From the NCBI RefSeq assembly GCF_052048135.1, contig NZ_JBNAIM010000002.1:62001-126000 (forward strand): a stretch of 64,000 nt of DNA. Reading direction: 5' to 3'. Shown here in pieces: positions 17,810-25,819 of the stretch. The translations under genes and the position numbers were made by a program. The notes beneath the pieces are model-generated. The model worked only from the letters and a program-made list of their open reading frames with translations. It searched no databases and had not been told where the DNA came from. Origin of the DNA: Pelagibacter sp052048135. Lineage in GTDB: Bacteria > Pseudomonadota > Alphaproteobacteria > Pelagibacterales > Pelagibacteraceae. Numbering within the stretch: the first letter of the stretch is position 1; every line of letters begins with the position of its first letter.

Positions 17810-19735
17810 ATGAGTAAAATTATTGGAATAGACCTAGGAACAACAAATTCATGTGTTGCCATAATGGAAGGGACACAGGCAAAAGTTTTAGAAAATGCAG
17901 AAGGGGCAAGAACGACTCCTTCAGTAGTTGCATTTACAGATGAAAATGAAAAATTAATTGGACAACCAGCTAAAAGGCAAGCTGTCACTAATCCAGAAAA
18001 CACAATCTTTGCTGTAAAAAGATTGATTGGTAGAAATTTTGAAGACTCAACAGTAAAAAAAGATATTGAAGCAGCGCCTTTTAAAATTGTAAATTCTGAA
18101 AAAGGTGATGCATGGATTGAAGCAAAAGGAGAAAAATATTCACCTTCACAAATTTCAGCCTTTATACTCCAAAAAATGAAAGAGACTGCTGAAAAGTATT
18201 TAGGGCAAGCAGTCACGAAAGCTGTAATTACAGTTCCTGCATATTTTAATGACGCACAAAGACAGGCTACCAAAGATGCTGGAAAAATTGCTGGTCTAGA
18301 GGTTTTAAGAATTATTAATGAACCTACTGCTGCCTCACTTGCTTACGGTTTGGATAAAAAACAAAATAAAAAAATTGCAGTATATGATTTAGGAGGTGGA
18401 ACTTTTGATGTATCTATATTAGAATTGGGTGATGGTGTATTTGAAGTTAAATCTACCAATGGTGATACGTTTTTAGGTGGTGAGGACTTTGATAACTCAG
18501 TTGTAGAATATCTAATTGCTGAATTTAAAAAAGATAGTGGTATAGATTTAAAAACAGACAAGTTAGCATTACAAAGATTAAAAGAAGCTGCTGAAAAAGC
18601 AAAAATTGAATTATCTGCTGCTGAACAAACAGATATCAATTTACCATTTATAACTGCAGATAAGACTGGTCCTAAGCATATTAATTTAAAATTGACTAGA
18701 GCAAAACTTGAAGCTTTAGTGGAAGATTTGATTGCTAGAACTATTCCACCTTGCAAAACTGCGCTTAAAGATGCAGGAATTTCCTCAAATGATATCGATG
18801 AAGTTGTGATGGTTGGTGGTATGACTAGAATGCCTAAAGTAATATCTGAGGTTAAAAACTTTTTTGGTAAAGAACCAAATAAAAGTGTAAACCCCGATGA
18901 AGTTGTTGCTATGGGTGCTGCAATTCAAGCAGGTGTTTTACAAGGTGACGTCAAAGATGTTCTTTTGTTAGATGTAACACCGTTGTCTCTTGGTATTGAA
19001 ACACTTGGTGGTGTATCAACAAAATTGATAGAAAAAAATACGACAATACCAACAAAAAAAAGCCAGGTATTTTCAACTGCTGAAGATAATCAACCAGCAG
19101 TTTCGATACGTGTTCTTCAAGGTGAAAGAGAAATGGCAACAGATAACAAATTACTAGGAAATTTTGAATTAGTTGGAATTGCTCCAGCTCCAAGAGGTGT
19201 TCCACAAATTGAAGTAACTTTTGACATAGATGCAAATGGAATTGTTAATGTGTCAGCAAAAGACAAGGGAACTGGTAAAGAGCAAAAAATTCAAATTCAA
19301 GCATCTGGTGGATTAAGTGATGCAGAAATTGAAAAAATGGTAAAAGATGCTGAAGCAAATAAAGAAGCTGACAAAAAGAAAAGAGAGTCTGTAGATGCCA
19401 GAAATCAAGCTGACACTTTAATTCACTCAACTGAAAAAAATCTAAAAGAGCATGGTTCTAAAATTTCAGATGCAGAGAAAAAAGCAATTGAGGATGGATC
19501 AAATGCACTTAAAGAATCCTTAAAAAGTGAAGATATTGAAGATATCAAGAAAAAAACTGAAACATTAGTGCAGGCTTCAATGAAATTAGGAGAGGCAATT
19601 TATAAATCACAACAAAGCTCAAAACCAGATTCTAATAAAGATGATGGAAAAGACAAAAAGGAAAAAAAAGACGATAATGTTGTTGATGCGGACTTTGAAG
19701 AAGTAAAAGACGAAAATAAAGAAAAAAGCGCTTAA
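17810..19735 (+). CDS. dnaK: Chaperone DnaK (Hsp70)
   Basis: ATP-dependent cytoplasmic chaperone. The nucleotide-binding domain starts IGIDLGTTNSC and contains VYDLGGGTFDVSILE. The substrate-binding domain follows at about 390-500 (LLLDVTPLSLGIETLGG), then the helical lid and a charged C-terminal tail ending DVVDADFEEVKDENKEKSA, which resembles the usual EEVKD terminus with an extra Lys-rich end. Length 641 is typical. grpE lies upstream and dnaJ 28 bp downstream, completing the co-chaperone set. Confidence 0.99.
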   Translation: MSKIIGIDLGTTNSCVAIMEGTQAKVLENAEGARTTPSVVAFTDENEKLIGQPAKRQAVTNPENTIFAVKRLIGRNFEDSTVKKDIEAAPFKIVNSEKGDAWIEAKGEKYSPSQISAFILQKMKETAEKYLGQAVTKAVITVPAYFNDAQRQATKDAGKIAGLEVLRIINEPTAASLAYGLDKKQNKKIAVYDLGGGTFDVSILELGDGVFEVKSTNGDTFLGGEDFDNSVVEYLIAEFKKDSGIDLKTDKLALQRLKEAAEKAKIELSAAEQTDINLPFITADKTGPKHINLKLTRAKLEALVEDLIARTIPPCKTALKDAGISSNDIDEVVMVGGMTRMPKVISEVKNFFGKEPNKSVNPDEVVAMGAAIQAGVLQGDVKDVLLLDVTPLSLGIETLGGVSTKLIEKNTTIPTKKSQVFSTAEDNQPAVSIRVLQGEREMATDNKLLGNFELVGIAPAPRGVPQIEVTFDIDANGIVNVSAKDKGTGKEQKIQIQASGGLSDAEIEKMVKDAEANKEADKKKRESVDARNQADTLIHSTEKNLKEHGSKISDAEKKAIEDGSNALKESLKSEDIEDIKKKTETLVQASMKLGEAIYKSQQSSKPDSNKDDGKDKKEKKDDNVVDADFEEVKDENKEKSA

Positions 19736-19763
19736 CTGACATCTATTTGTCCAGGTTATTTTA

Positions 19764-20900
19764 ATGGCTAAAAGAGATTATTATGATGTCTTGGGTGTTA
19801 CAAAAAATGCTAGTCCAGATGAATTAAAATCTGCTTATAGAAAGTTAGCTGTAAAATATCATCCAGATAAAAATCCAGGCGATAAAACTGCAGAGGATAA
19901 ATTTAAAGAAGCAAGTGAAGCATACGGAGTTCTTTCAGACAAATCAAAAAAAGAAAATTATGATAATTTTGGTCATGCTGCTTTTGAAAATGGTGGAGGC
20001 GGTCGAGGAGGCTTTGGTGGCTTTGGTGGTTTTAGTGGTGCTGATTTTTCAGATATTTTTGAGGACTTCTTTGGTGATTTCGGTGGAGGTGGGCGAGGTT
20101 CAGGTAGAAGAAATTCCAACAATCGCGGTTCAGATTTAAGATACGATTTATCAATAACATTGGAAGAAGCATATTTAGGAAAAAAACAAAATATACAATT
20201 CTCTACTTCTGAAAAATGTAATACCTGCAAAGGTAATGGATCTAAACCAGGTTCAAGTCCAGATAGATGTACTTATTGTGGTGGAAATGGAAGGGTTCGA
20301 TCTAACCAAGGGTTTTTTACTGTTCAACAAACATGCCCACAATGTGCTGGAAGTGGAGAAGAAATAACTAATCCATGTAATGAATGTGGAGGAGCAGGAA
20401 ATAAACAAGCCACAAAAAAAATATCTGTTTCAATACCTAAAGGTGTTGATGATGGAACAAGAATTAGACTTGCAGGAAAAGGTGAGGCTGGCACTAGAGG
20501 TGGCTCTAGTGGAGACTTATACTTATTTATAAATGTTAAATCTCACGATCTTTTTAAAAGATCAGATGTAAATTTATTTTTTGAATTTCCTATTTCCATA
20601 GCTGATGCAGCTCTTGGCACAACAATTGAAATACCTACTATTGATGGTAAAAAAGCTAAAATAAAGATCCCTGATGGTACTCAAGATGGAAAACAATTTA
20701 GACTAAAAGGAAAAGGCATGCCATTTATGCGAAGAGGAGATTTTGGAGATTTATATGTACAAATTAAAACTGAAGTACCTGTGTATTTGAACAAAGAACA
20801 AAAGGATTTACTAGAAAGATTTAGAAAAATTGAAAACGAAAAATCTAACCCAAGCATTAAAAAATTTTTCCAAAAAGCTAAAAGTTTCTGGAATGGTTGA
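19764..20900 (+). CDS. dnaJ: Co-chaperone DnaJ (Hsp40)
   Basis: Stimulates DnaK ATPase. The J-domain occupies 1-70 with His33-Pro-Asp. A Gly/Phe-rich linker (about 73-118) follows, then four CxxCxGxG zinc-binding repeats (CNTCKGNG, CTYCGGNG, CPQCAGSG, CNECGGAG at about 152-208) and the C-terminal substrate-binding domains. Full length, 378 residues. A 56-codon membrane protein starts 2 bp after its stop. Confidence 0.98.
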   Translation: MAKRDYYDVLGVTKNASPDELKSAYRKLAVKYHPDKNPGDKTAEDKFKEASEAYGVLSDKSKKENYDNFGHAAFENGGGGRGGFGGFGGFSGADFSDIFEDFFGDFGGGGRGSGRRNSNNRGSDLRYDLSITLEEAYLGKKQNIQFSTSEKCNTCKGNGSKPGSSPDRCTYCGGNGRVRSNQGFFTVQQTCPQCAGSGEEITNPCNECGGAGNKQATKKISVSIPKGVDDGTRIRLAGKGEAGTRGGSSGDLYLFINVKSHDLFKRSDVNLFFEFPISIADAALGTTIEIPTIDGKKAKIKIPDGTQDGKQFRLKGKGMPFMRRGDFGDLYVQIKTEVPVYLNKEQKDLLERFRKIENEKSNPSIKKFFQKAKSFWNG

Positions 20901-20902
20901 TA

Positions 20903-21073
20903 ATGGGATTAGAGCAAATAATTCCAGCAATTTTTTTAATAGCAGTTTTAATTTTAGTTCTACCAGGCTTTTTAAGTTCAAATTCAAATTCAAAACAATT
21001 CTTTAAGAATTTATTTATTTGGTCTGTAATTGTCATATCTATTGTGGTAGTTTTAAATCTTATTTTTAAATGA
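20903..21073 (+). CDS. Uncharacterised 56-residue two-helix membrane microprotein
   Basis: ATG at 20903, TGA at 21071-21073. The protein reads MGLEQIIPAIFLIAVLILVL, a short polar loop with a SNSNSK stretch, then a second hydrophobic segment (about 37-53) ending NLIFK. Two membrane helices with short tails are predicted. It begins 2 bp after dnaJ and shares an ATGA with dapB, so it is spaced exactly like an operon member, which supports real coding. I do not recognise the family and assign no function. It is easily missed because of its length. Confidence 0.7.
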   Translation: MGLEQIIPAIFLIAVLILVLPGFLSSNSNSKQFFKNLFIWSVIVISIVVVLNLIFK

Positions 21074-21846
21074 AAAAAATTAATCTAGCAGTTTCAGGAT
21101 GTATGGGACGAATGGGTCAACAGATAATTAAATCCGTTAGATCAAACAAAAATTTTAAAATAATTTCCCTCACAGAAAATAAAAAAATAAACAAAAAAAT
21201 TAATGGGATTAAATTAACTGTAAATAGTGAAAATGCATTTAGGCGGGCGAATATAATAATAGATTTCACAATTCCAAAATGCACTTTTGAAATATTAAAG
21301 ATAGCCTCAAAATTAAAAAAAAGAGTAGTTATAGGGACAACTGGATTTACAAAAAATGAAGAAAAATTAATTCAAAAATTTTCTAAAAAAATACCAATTT
21401 TAAAAGCAGGTAATATGAGTCTTGGTATAAATCTTTTAATGTATTTAACAGAAATAGCGTCAAGCTCTTTAGGAAAAAATTTTTTAAGTAAAGTTTTTGA
21501 GGTACATCATAAACATAAAAAAGATTATCCTTCGGGCACAGCATTAATGTTGGGTAAAGGAATTGCTGTAGGAAAAAATAAAAATTTTTACAGTTTAATA
21601 GGAAAAAAATATTTAAATAAAAAAAATTTTCCCTATGGAAAAAAAATTAATTTTAATTCTTTAAGAAAAGGTGAAATTATTGGAGAACATGAGGTTAAAT
21701 TTTCTAGTGGTAAAGAAATTATAACTTTAAATCATGAGGCTTTTGATAGAGCTCTATACTCTGAAGGAGCACTATCAGCTGCGAGATGGTTAATAAATAA
21801 AAAGCCTGGTCTTTATTCAATGAGAGACATGATGAATTTCAAATAA
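21070..21846 (+). CDS. dapB: 4-hydroxy-tetrahydrodipicolinate reductase
   Basis: NAD(P)H-dependent step of the lysine and meso-diaminopimelate pathway, cytoplasmic. The nucleotide-binding start NLAVSGCMGRMGQQI, GTTGFT and the catalytic segment EVHHKHKKDYPSGTA are present. Length 258 is normal. It overlaps the upstream microprotein by 4 bp (ATGA) and the downstream nth by 1 bp (TAATG). The dnaJ-dapB proximity is common in alphaproteobacteria. Confidence 0.96.
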   Translation: MKKINLAVSGCMGRMGQQIIKSVRSNKNFKIISLTENKKINKKINGIKLTVNSENAFRRANIIIDFTIPKCTFEILKIASKLKKRVVIGTTGFTKNEEKLIQKFSKKIPILKAGNMSLGINLLMYLTEIASSSLGKNFLSKVFEVHHKHKKDYPSGTALMLGKGIAVGKNKNFYSLIGKKYLNKKNFPYGKKINFNSLRKGEIIGEHEVKFSSGKEIITLNHEAFDRALYSEGALSAARWLINKKPGLYSMRDMMNFK

Positions 21847-22499
21847 TGAATGAAATTCATAGAGCTAAAATAGTTTTAAAAATCTTAAATAAAACATACC
21901 CTAAAATAACAGTTCCACTAAAAAGTAGAAATGTATTTACTTTATTAATTTCTGTTCTTCTTTCAGCTCAATGTACCGATGTAAATGTAAACAATGTTAC
22001 AAAAAATATTTATCCAAAATATTATAAACCTAAACATTTTGTAAAATTGGGAAGGAAAAAAATTGAAAAACTTATAAAAAAAATAGGTATTTTTAGAATT
22101 AAAGCCAAAAGTATTTATAATTTATCAAAAATATTAATTTCAAAACATAGGGGTAAAGTTCCAAAAACATTTGAAGAACTAGAAAAACTACCAGGTGTTG
22201 GTCATAAAACAGCGAGTGTAGTAATGTCTCAAGGATTTGGTCACCCAGCATTTCCGGTTGATACACACATTCACAGACTTGCTCAAAGATGGGGTTTGAC
22301 CAATGGAAAAAATGTAATCCAAACCGAAAAAGATTTAAAAAAACTATTCCCAAAAAAAAATTGGAATAAACTTCATCTTCAAATAATTTATTATGGAAGA
22401 GAATTTTGCAAAGCAAGAGATTGTTATGGAATAACTTGTAAAATTTGCACCACTTGTTATCCTCAAAGAAAAAAACCTGTTAAAACAAAAAAAGCTTAA
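21846..22499 (+). CDS. nth: Endonuclease III (DNA glycosylase/AP lyase)
   Basis: Base-excision repair enzyme removing oxidised pyrimidines. The helix-hairpin-helix LPGVGHKTASVVMSQ carries the catalytic Lys, and the Asp is in FPVDTHIHRLAQRWGL. The C-terminal iron-sulfur loop reads CKARDCYGITCKICTTC. Three cysteines fall at the canonical positions 1, 11 and 17 of the C-x6-C-x2-C-x5-C frame, but position 8 is Gly, with extra cysteines at 6 and 14. A cluster may still form with a different ligand set. Length 217 is normal. Confidence 0.94.
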   Translation: MNEIHRAKIVLKILNKTYPKITVPLKSRNVFTLLISVLLSAQCTDVNVNNVTKNIYPKYYKPKHFVKLGRKKIEKLIKKIGIFRIKAKSIYNLSKILISKHRGKVPKTFEELEKLPGVGHKTASVVMSQGFGHPAFPVDTHIHRLAQRWGLTNGKNVIQTEKDLKKLFPKKNWNKLHLQIIYYGREFCKARDCYGITCKICTTCYPQRKKPVKTKKA

Positions 22500-22500
22500 T

Positions 22501-23430
22501 ATGAAAGTTCTTGGTATAGGAAATGCAATAGTTGATGTGATCTGTAAGGTAGAGGAAAATTTTATTTCCCAAAATAATTTAACCAAGGGCACAATGAAAT
22601 TAATTTTTGATGAAAGTGAATTTAAAAATTTAATTAAAAATCTTAAAATTGAAAAAACAATATCTGGTGGATCTGTTGCTAATTCTATAGTGGGTTTATC
22701 TCAATTAAAAAATGATGTTGGATTTATTGGTAAAATTGCAGATGATAATTTGGGTCATAAATATGAAGAAGGGCTTATAAAAGAAAATGTAAAATACTTT
22801 TATTCAAAAAAAAAAGAGACTATTCCTACTGGAACTTGTTTGATTTTAATTACTCCTGATTCTGAAAGAACAATGTGTACTTTTTTAGGAATAGCAGGAA
22901 AAATAAATGAAAATGATATTAAAATTCAGACAATTAAAGAAAGTGAAATAATTTTTCTTGAAGGTTATTTATGGGATGAGGGTGAGCCAAAAAAAGCATT
23001 TGAGAAAGCAATTATTAATTCAAATAAGGCAGCTATGACTCTTTCTGATCAATTTTGTGTAGAGAGACATAAAAAAAGTTTTTTAAACTTAGTAAAAGAA
23101 AAATTAGACATAACTTTTGCTAATGAGGGAGAAATTATGTCTTTAATAAATGCTAAAAATTTTGATGAAGTAATTACATTTGCTAAACAAATTAATAAAC
23201 ATTTAGTAATTACTAGGGGTGAAAAAGGAGCTGTATCCATAATAGAAGATGAAATTACGGAAATTGATGCCATAAAAAATTTACAAATAAAAGATTTAAC
23301 TGGTGCTGGAGATTTATTCGCAGCAGGTTATTTACATGGTTTTGTTAATAAGCTTTCTAAAGAAGATTGTTTAGAAAAAGGGACTGAATTATCATCAAAA
23401 ATAATTCAACAAATTGGAGCTAGACTTTAA
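22501..23430 (+). CDS. PfkB-family (adenosine kinase-like) carbohydrate/nucleoside kinase
   Basis: 309-residue ribokinase-fold kinase. The start VLGIGNAIVDVICKVEENF, the substrate loop SGGSVANSIVGLSQL and the C-terminal anion hole DLTGAGDLFAAGYLHG are typical of the adenosine kinase branch common in alphaproteobacteria. Substrate cannot be fixed from sequence, but adenosine is the best guess. It follows nth directly, and its last 11 bp are overlapped antisense by the ArfA-like gene. Confidence 0.88.
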   Translation: MKVLGIGNAIVDVICKVEENFISQNNLTKGTMKLIFDESEFKNLIKNLKIEKTISGGSVANSIVGLSQLKNDVGFIGKIADDNLGHKYEEGLIKENVKYFYSKKKETIPTGTCLILITPDSERTMCTFLGIAGKINENDIKIQTIKESEIIFLEGYLWDEGEPKKAFEKAIINSNKAAMTLSDQFCVERHKKSFLNLVKEKLDITFANEGEIMSLINAKNFDEVITFAKQINKHLVITRGEKGAVSIIEDEITEIDAIKNLQIKDLTGAGDLFAAGYLHGFVNKLSKEDCLEKGTELSSKIIQQIGARL

Positions 23431-23545
23431 TTTTTTTTCTTTTGAAACTACCTTTCCCTTTTTTTGGTTTTATAATTCTAGGTTTATATTTTTTAGTAAA
23501 CAAGTCTTGAGCAAACTTATTTTTCTTTGATAATTTTGTAACCAT
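23420..23545 (-). CDS. arfA: ArfA-like alternative ribosome-rescue microprotein (41 residues)
   Basis: ATG at 23545, TAG at 23420-23422. The start is MVTKLSKKNKFAQDLFTK and the core is KPRIIKPKKGKGSFKRKK. ArfA of E. coli has the equivalent [21 protein letters not shown], the part that lies in the mRNA channel of stalled ribosomes and recruits RF2. The protein stops right after this core and lacks the hydrophobic C-terminal tail of unprocessed E. coli ArfA. It starts inside the 3' end of the winged-helix gene (29-bp same-strand overlap) and ends inside the PfkB gene. The name rests on motif resemblance only. Confidence 0.66.
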   Translation of the reverse strand: MVTKLSKKNKFAQDLFTKKYKPRIIKPKKGKGSFKRKKIKV

Positions 23546-24083
23546 TCTTATCGCTTATTATGAAATTTTCATCATTAAAAATTTTTAAAATTTTTTTTCT
23601 AAGTCTATATATATGAGTTTCAACAGTATGGGTTTCTAATTCAGATTGATATCCCCAAACCTTTGATTGAAGTTCTTGAATTTTGACTGACTCTCCTGCT
23701 TTATTTAAATAAATTATAGAATTAATCTCTTTTTCTGTAAGTTTAATTTTAGTTTTTTCTTTATACATTTCTCTTGAATTTAAATTAAATTTATATGTAC
23801 CAATCTCAATTTCAGATTGTTCACTAAAATTTTTTTTTAAAAATTCTATATTAATTTTTTCTAATAATTTAAATATAGATACTGGAAATTTATCGAAAAT
23901 AATTTGATTATCTACGTCAGGGATTTTTTTTCGAGTAAAAATCAAACTATTTGATCTTTGGTTTATCTCAGAAAGTTGATTTTCAGAAGCTTTATCCAAA
24001 TCAACATTTATATCTTTTTTAATTTCACTCAAGATCTTATATAATTCTTCAAATTCATAAATAAATAAATTTTGATTACTCAT
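23517..24083 (-). CDS. Orphan winged-helix (OmpR/PhoB C-terminal type) regulator with degenerate receiver-like N-terminus
   Basis: I start it at the ATG at 24083 (MSNQNLFIYEF, 188 residues). A TTG 12 bp upstream would only add four residues. The C-terminal domain (about 90-188) is a Trans_Reg_C winged helix: LTEKEINSIIYLNKAGESV, the recognition segment THTVETHIYRLRKKI and the hairpin NGYKIIKEK. The N-terminal 85 residues have the size of a receiver fragment but no phospho-accepting Asp context, and no sensor kinase is adjacent. It is divergent from the L,D-transpeptidase gene with 13 bp between ATGs. Target genes are unknown. Confidence 0.82.
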   Translation of the reverse strand: MSNQNLFIYEFEELYKILSEIKKDINVDLDKASENQLSEINQRSNSLIFTRKKIPDVDNQIIFDKFPVSIFKLLEKINIEFLKKNFSEQSEIEIGTYKFNLNSREMYKEKTKIKLTEKEINSIIYLNKAGESVKIQELQSKVWGYQSELETHTVETHIYRLRKKILKIFNDENFIISDKNGYKIIKEK

Positions 24084-24096
24084 ATATAAATACAAT

Positions 24097-24588
24097 ATGA
24101 TAATTTACTTAAAAAATAAACACACTCTCATGATTGATGATTTTAGTTTTAAATGTTGTGTAGGAAAAAATGGAATAAGTAAGAGAAAAATAGAAGGTGA
24201 CAAAAAAACACCAATTGGGTCATTTGGGATTGAAAATTTATACTACAGAAATGACAGGATAAGAAAACCATCAACAAAATTAAAATGTATAAAGATTAAT
24301 AGAAAAATGGGTTGGTGTGATGATGTTAATATTTCAAAATATTATAACAGGCTTGTTATAAATAAAAAGATTAAACAAGAAAAGTTATACAGAAAAGATT
24401 TTAAATACGATTTAATAATACCAATTAAATACAACTTTTCTAATCCAATAAAATCCAAGGGAAGTTGTATTTTTATTCATTTAACTAAAAACTACAAACC
24501 TACTGCTGGCTGCATAGCATTAAGTAAAAAAGATTTTTTGATCATGTTAAGATTGATAGATAGGAAAACAAAAATTAATATTTATTAA
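24097..24588 (+). CDS. L,D-transpeptidase (YkuD) catalytic-domain protein
   Basis: The 163-residue protein ends with the YkuD signature: His in FIHLTKNYKPTAGCIALSKKD, with the catalytic Cys in AGCIAL. KTPIGSF near residue 45 is the usual upstream motif. Family enzymes form 3-3 peptidoglycan cross-links or attach lipoproteins. No signal peptide is evident, which is common for this short alphaproteobacterial subtype. It shares TTAA stop codons with yggS at the 3' end and is head-to-head with the winged-helix regulator. Confidence 0.88.
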   Translation: MIIYLKNKHTLMIDDFSFKCCVGKNGISKRKIEGDKKTPIGSFGIENLYYRNDRIRKPSTKLKCIKINRKMGWCDDVNISKYYNRLVINKKIKQEKLYRKDFKYDLIIPIKYNFSNPIKSKGSCIFIHLTKNYKPTAGCIALSKKDFLIMLRLIDRKTKINIY

Positions 24589-25244
24589 GACCTTTTGCCA
24601 AAAATATTAGATCCAATTCTCAAGTAAGTGGCTGAATTTAGTGTTGCATCTAAGTAATCTGAGGACATACCCATACTTAATTCGCTTAACCCAAGATCTT
24701 TATTTAGTTTATTCATTTCCTTAAAATAAATGTTAGCAGATTTATCTAGAGGTGGAATGCACATAAGACCTATTACATTCAAATTTAAACTTTTACAGTA
24801 AGAATATAAAGAAGGAAGAGATAATTTGCTTACACCGGATTTTTGATTTTCATTTCCAATATTTACTTGAATAAAAATTTTTATTTTTTTATTTTGTTTT
24901 TCTTGTTCATCAAAAATTTTTTTTGCAAGTTTTTCACTATCCACTGAATGAATGTAATCAAACAATTTAACTGCAAATTTAACTTTATTTGTTTGTAAAC
25001 TACCAATTAAATGTAAATTAATATTTCTATTAACTAATTTAATGTTAGTCCATTTATCTAGAGCTTCTTGAACTTTATTTTCGCCAAAATCCAAATGTCC
25101 ATATTCAATTAAGGGGTTTATTTTATCAATAGTAAAAGTCTTTGATACAGCAATAATCTTTGGTACTTTAACTAACTTTGAATTATCTAAATTAGATCTT
25201 ATTTCTTTTTGGATGTTAATTAAATTTTGGATTATTTTATGCAT
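24585..25244 (-). CDS. yggS: PLP-binding homeostasis protein YggS
   Basis: Pyridoxal-phosphate carrier/homeostasis protein (PLPBP) with an alanine-racemase-like barrel but no known catalysis. The PLP lysine is in IIAVSKTF (about residue 33). HLIGSLQTNKVK, VNIGNENQKSGV and the C-terminal LSMGMSSDYLDA-LRIGSNIFGKR motif are all present. Length 219 is normal. Its ATG at 25244-25242 is directly next to the divergent thiE-like ATG at 25239-25241. Confidence 0.95.
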   Translation of the reverse strand: MHKIIQNLINIQKEIRSNLDNSKLVKVPKIIAVSKTFTIDKINPLIEYGHLDFGENKVQEALDKWTNIKLVNRNINLHLIGSLQTNKVKFAVKLFDYIHSVDSEKLAKKIFDEQEKQNKKIKIFIQVNIGNENQKSGVSKLSLPSLYSYCKSLNLNVIGLMCIPPLDKSANIYFKEMNKLNKDLGLSELSMGMSSDYLDATLNSATYLRIGSNIFGKRS

Positions 25245-25784
25245 TATAAATCATTAAAAAAATACTACTTTATTAAGTCACTTGATACAAAAAATATCAT
25301 AAAACAAGATAAAGAAACTATTATAATTTATAGAAATTATACTTCATCTAAGATTGATATAAGTGGAATATTAAGATTAAAAAATTTTTTAAAAAAACGT
25401 GGCAATAAATTTCTCCTAGCAAATAACATTAGATTGGCCTTAAAATTAGGATTAGATGGTGTGTATATTCCTTCATTCAATAAAGAACTAAAACACTTAT
25501 CTTTTTCATTTCATCCAAATTTTATTATAATTGGGTCTGCTCACAATTTAAATGAAATAAGAATTAAAGAACTTCAAAAAGTTCAAAGTATTTTTATATC
25601 TTCTTTATTTAAAAAAAATAAAAACTATTTAGGACTTTATAAATTTAAAAAGATTTCAAAATATACGAAAAAAAATATTATTGCTTTAGGTGGTATATCT
25701 GGGAAAAATCTAAAAAAACTAAATTTAATGAAGATTACACATTTTGCCGGTATATCTTTTTTTGAACAAAAAAAAGGCCCCTAA
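25239..25784 (+). CDS. Degenerate thiamine-phosphate synthase / TenI-like barrel protein
   Basis: The 181 residues follow the ThiE fold order: LLANNIRLALKLGLDGVYIP, IIGSAHNLNEI and IALGGISGKNLKKL. The normal DGVHLGQ phosphate/pyrimidine site reads DGVYIPS, and several catalytic arginines are not apparent, so true thiamine-phosphate synthesis is doubtful. The same yggS-thiE pairing is frequent in alphaproteobacteria. I prefer ATG 25239 (MHYKSLKKYY). A TTG at 25227 would extend the overlap with yggS. The last codons form the left arm of the downstream terminator. Confidence 0.68.
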   Translation: MHYKSLKKYYFIKSLDTKNIIKQDKETIIIYRNYTSSKIDISGILRLKNFLKKRGNKFLLANNIRLALKLGLDGVYIPSFNKELKHLSFSFHPNFIIIGSAHNLNEIRIKELQKVQSIFISSLFKKNKNYLGLYKFKKISKYTKKNIIALGGISGKNLKKLNLMKITHFAGISFFEQKKGP

Positions 25785-25800
25785 AAAGGGGCCCTTTTTA
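25771..25800. terminator. Bidirectional rho-independent terminator
   Basis: GGCCCC (25776-25781), loop TAAAAA, GGGGCC (25788-25793), then C and five T. On the minus strand the hairpin is followed by at least seven T. It ends transcripts of both the thiE-like gene and the convergent porin gene. It is strikingly G+C-rich against the surroundings and is the only strong hairpin terminator I found. Confidence 0.9.
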
Positions 25801-25819
25801 AATTTGATATCTAAATTAA

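Noticed and set aside
17755..18756. Long antisense ORFs across dnaK (17755-18273, 18343-18756)
   Set aside because: They lie wholly within dnaK on the other strand, have no start context or family features, and arise from purine-rich codon bias of dnaK.
19973..20230. Proline-rich antisense ORF opposite dnaJ
   Set aside because: It is the complement of the Gly/Phe-rich linker of DnaJ. The proline runs are the mirror of glycine codons.
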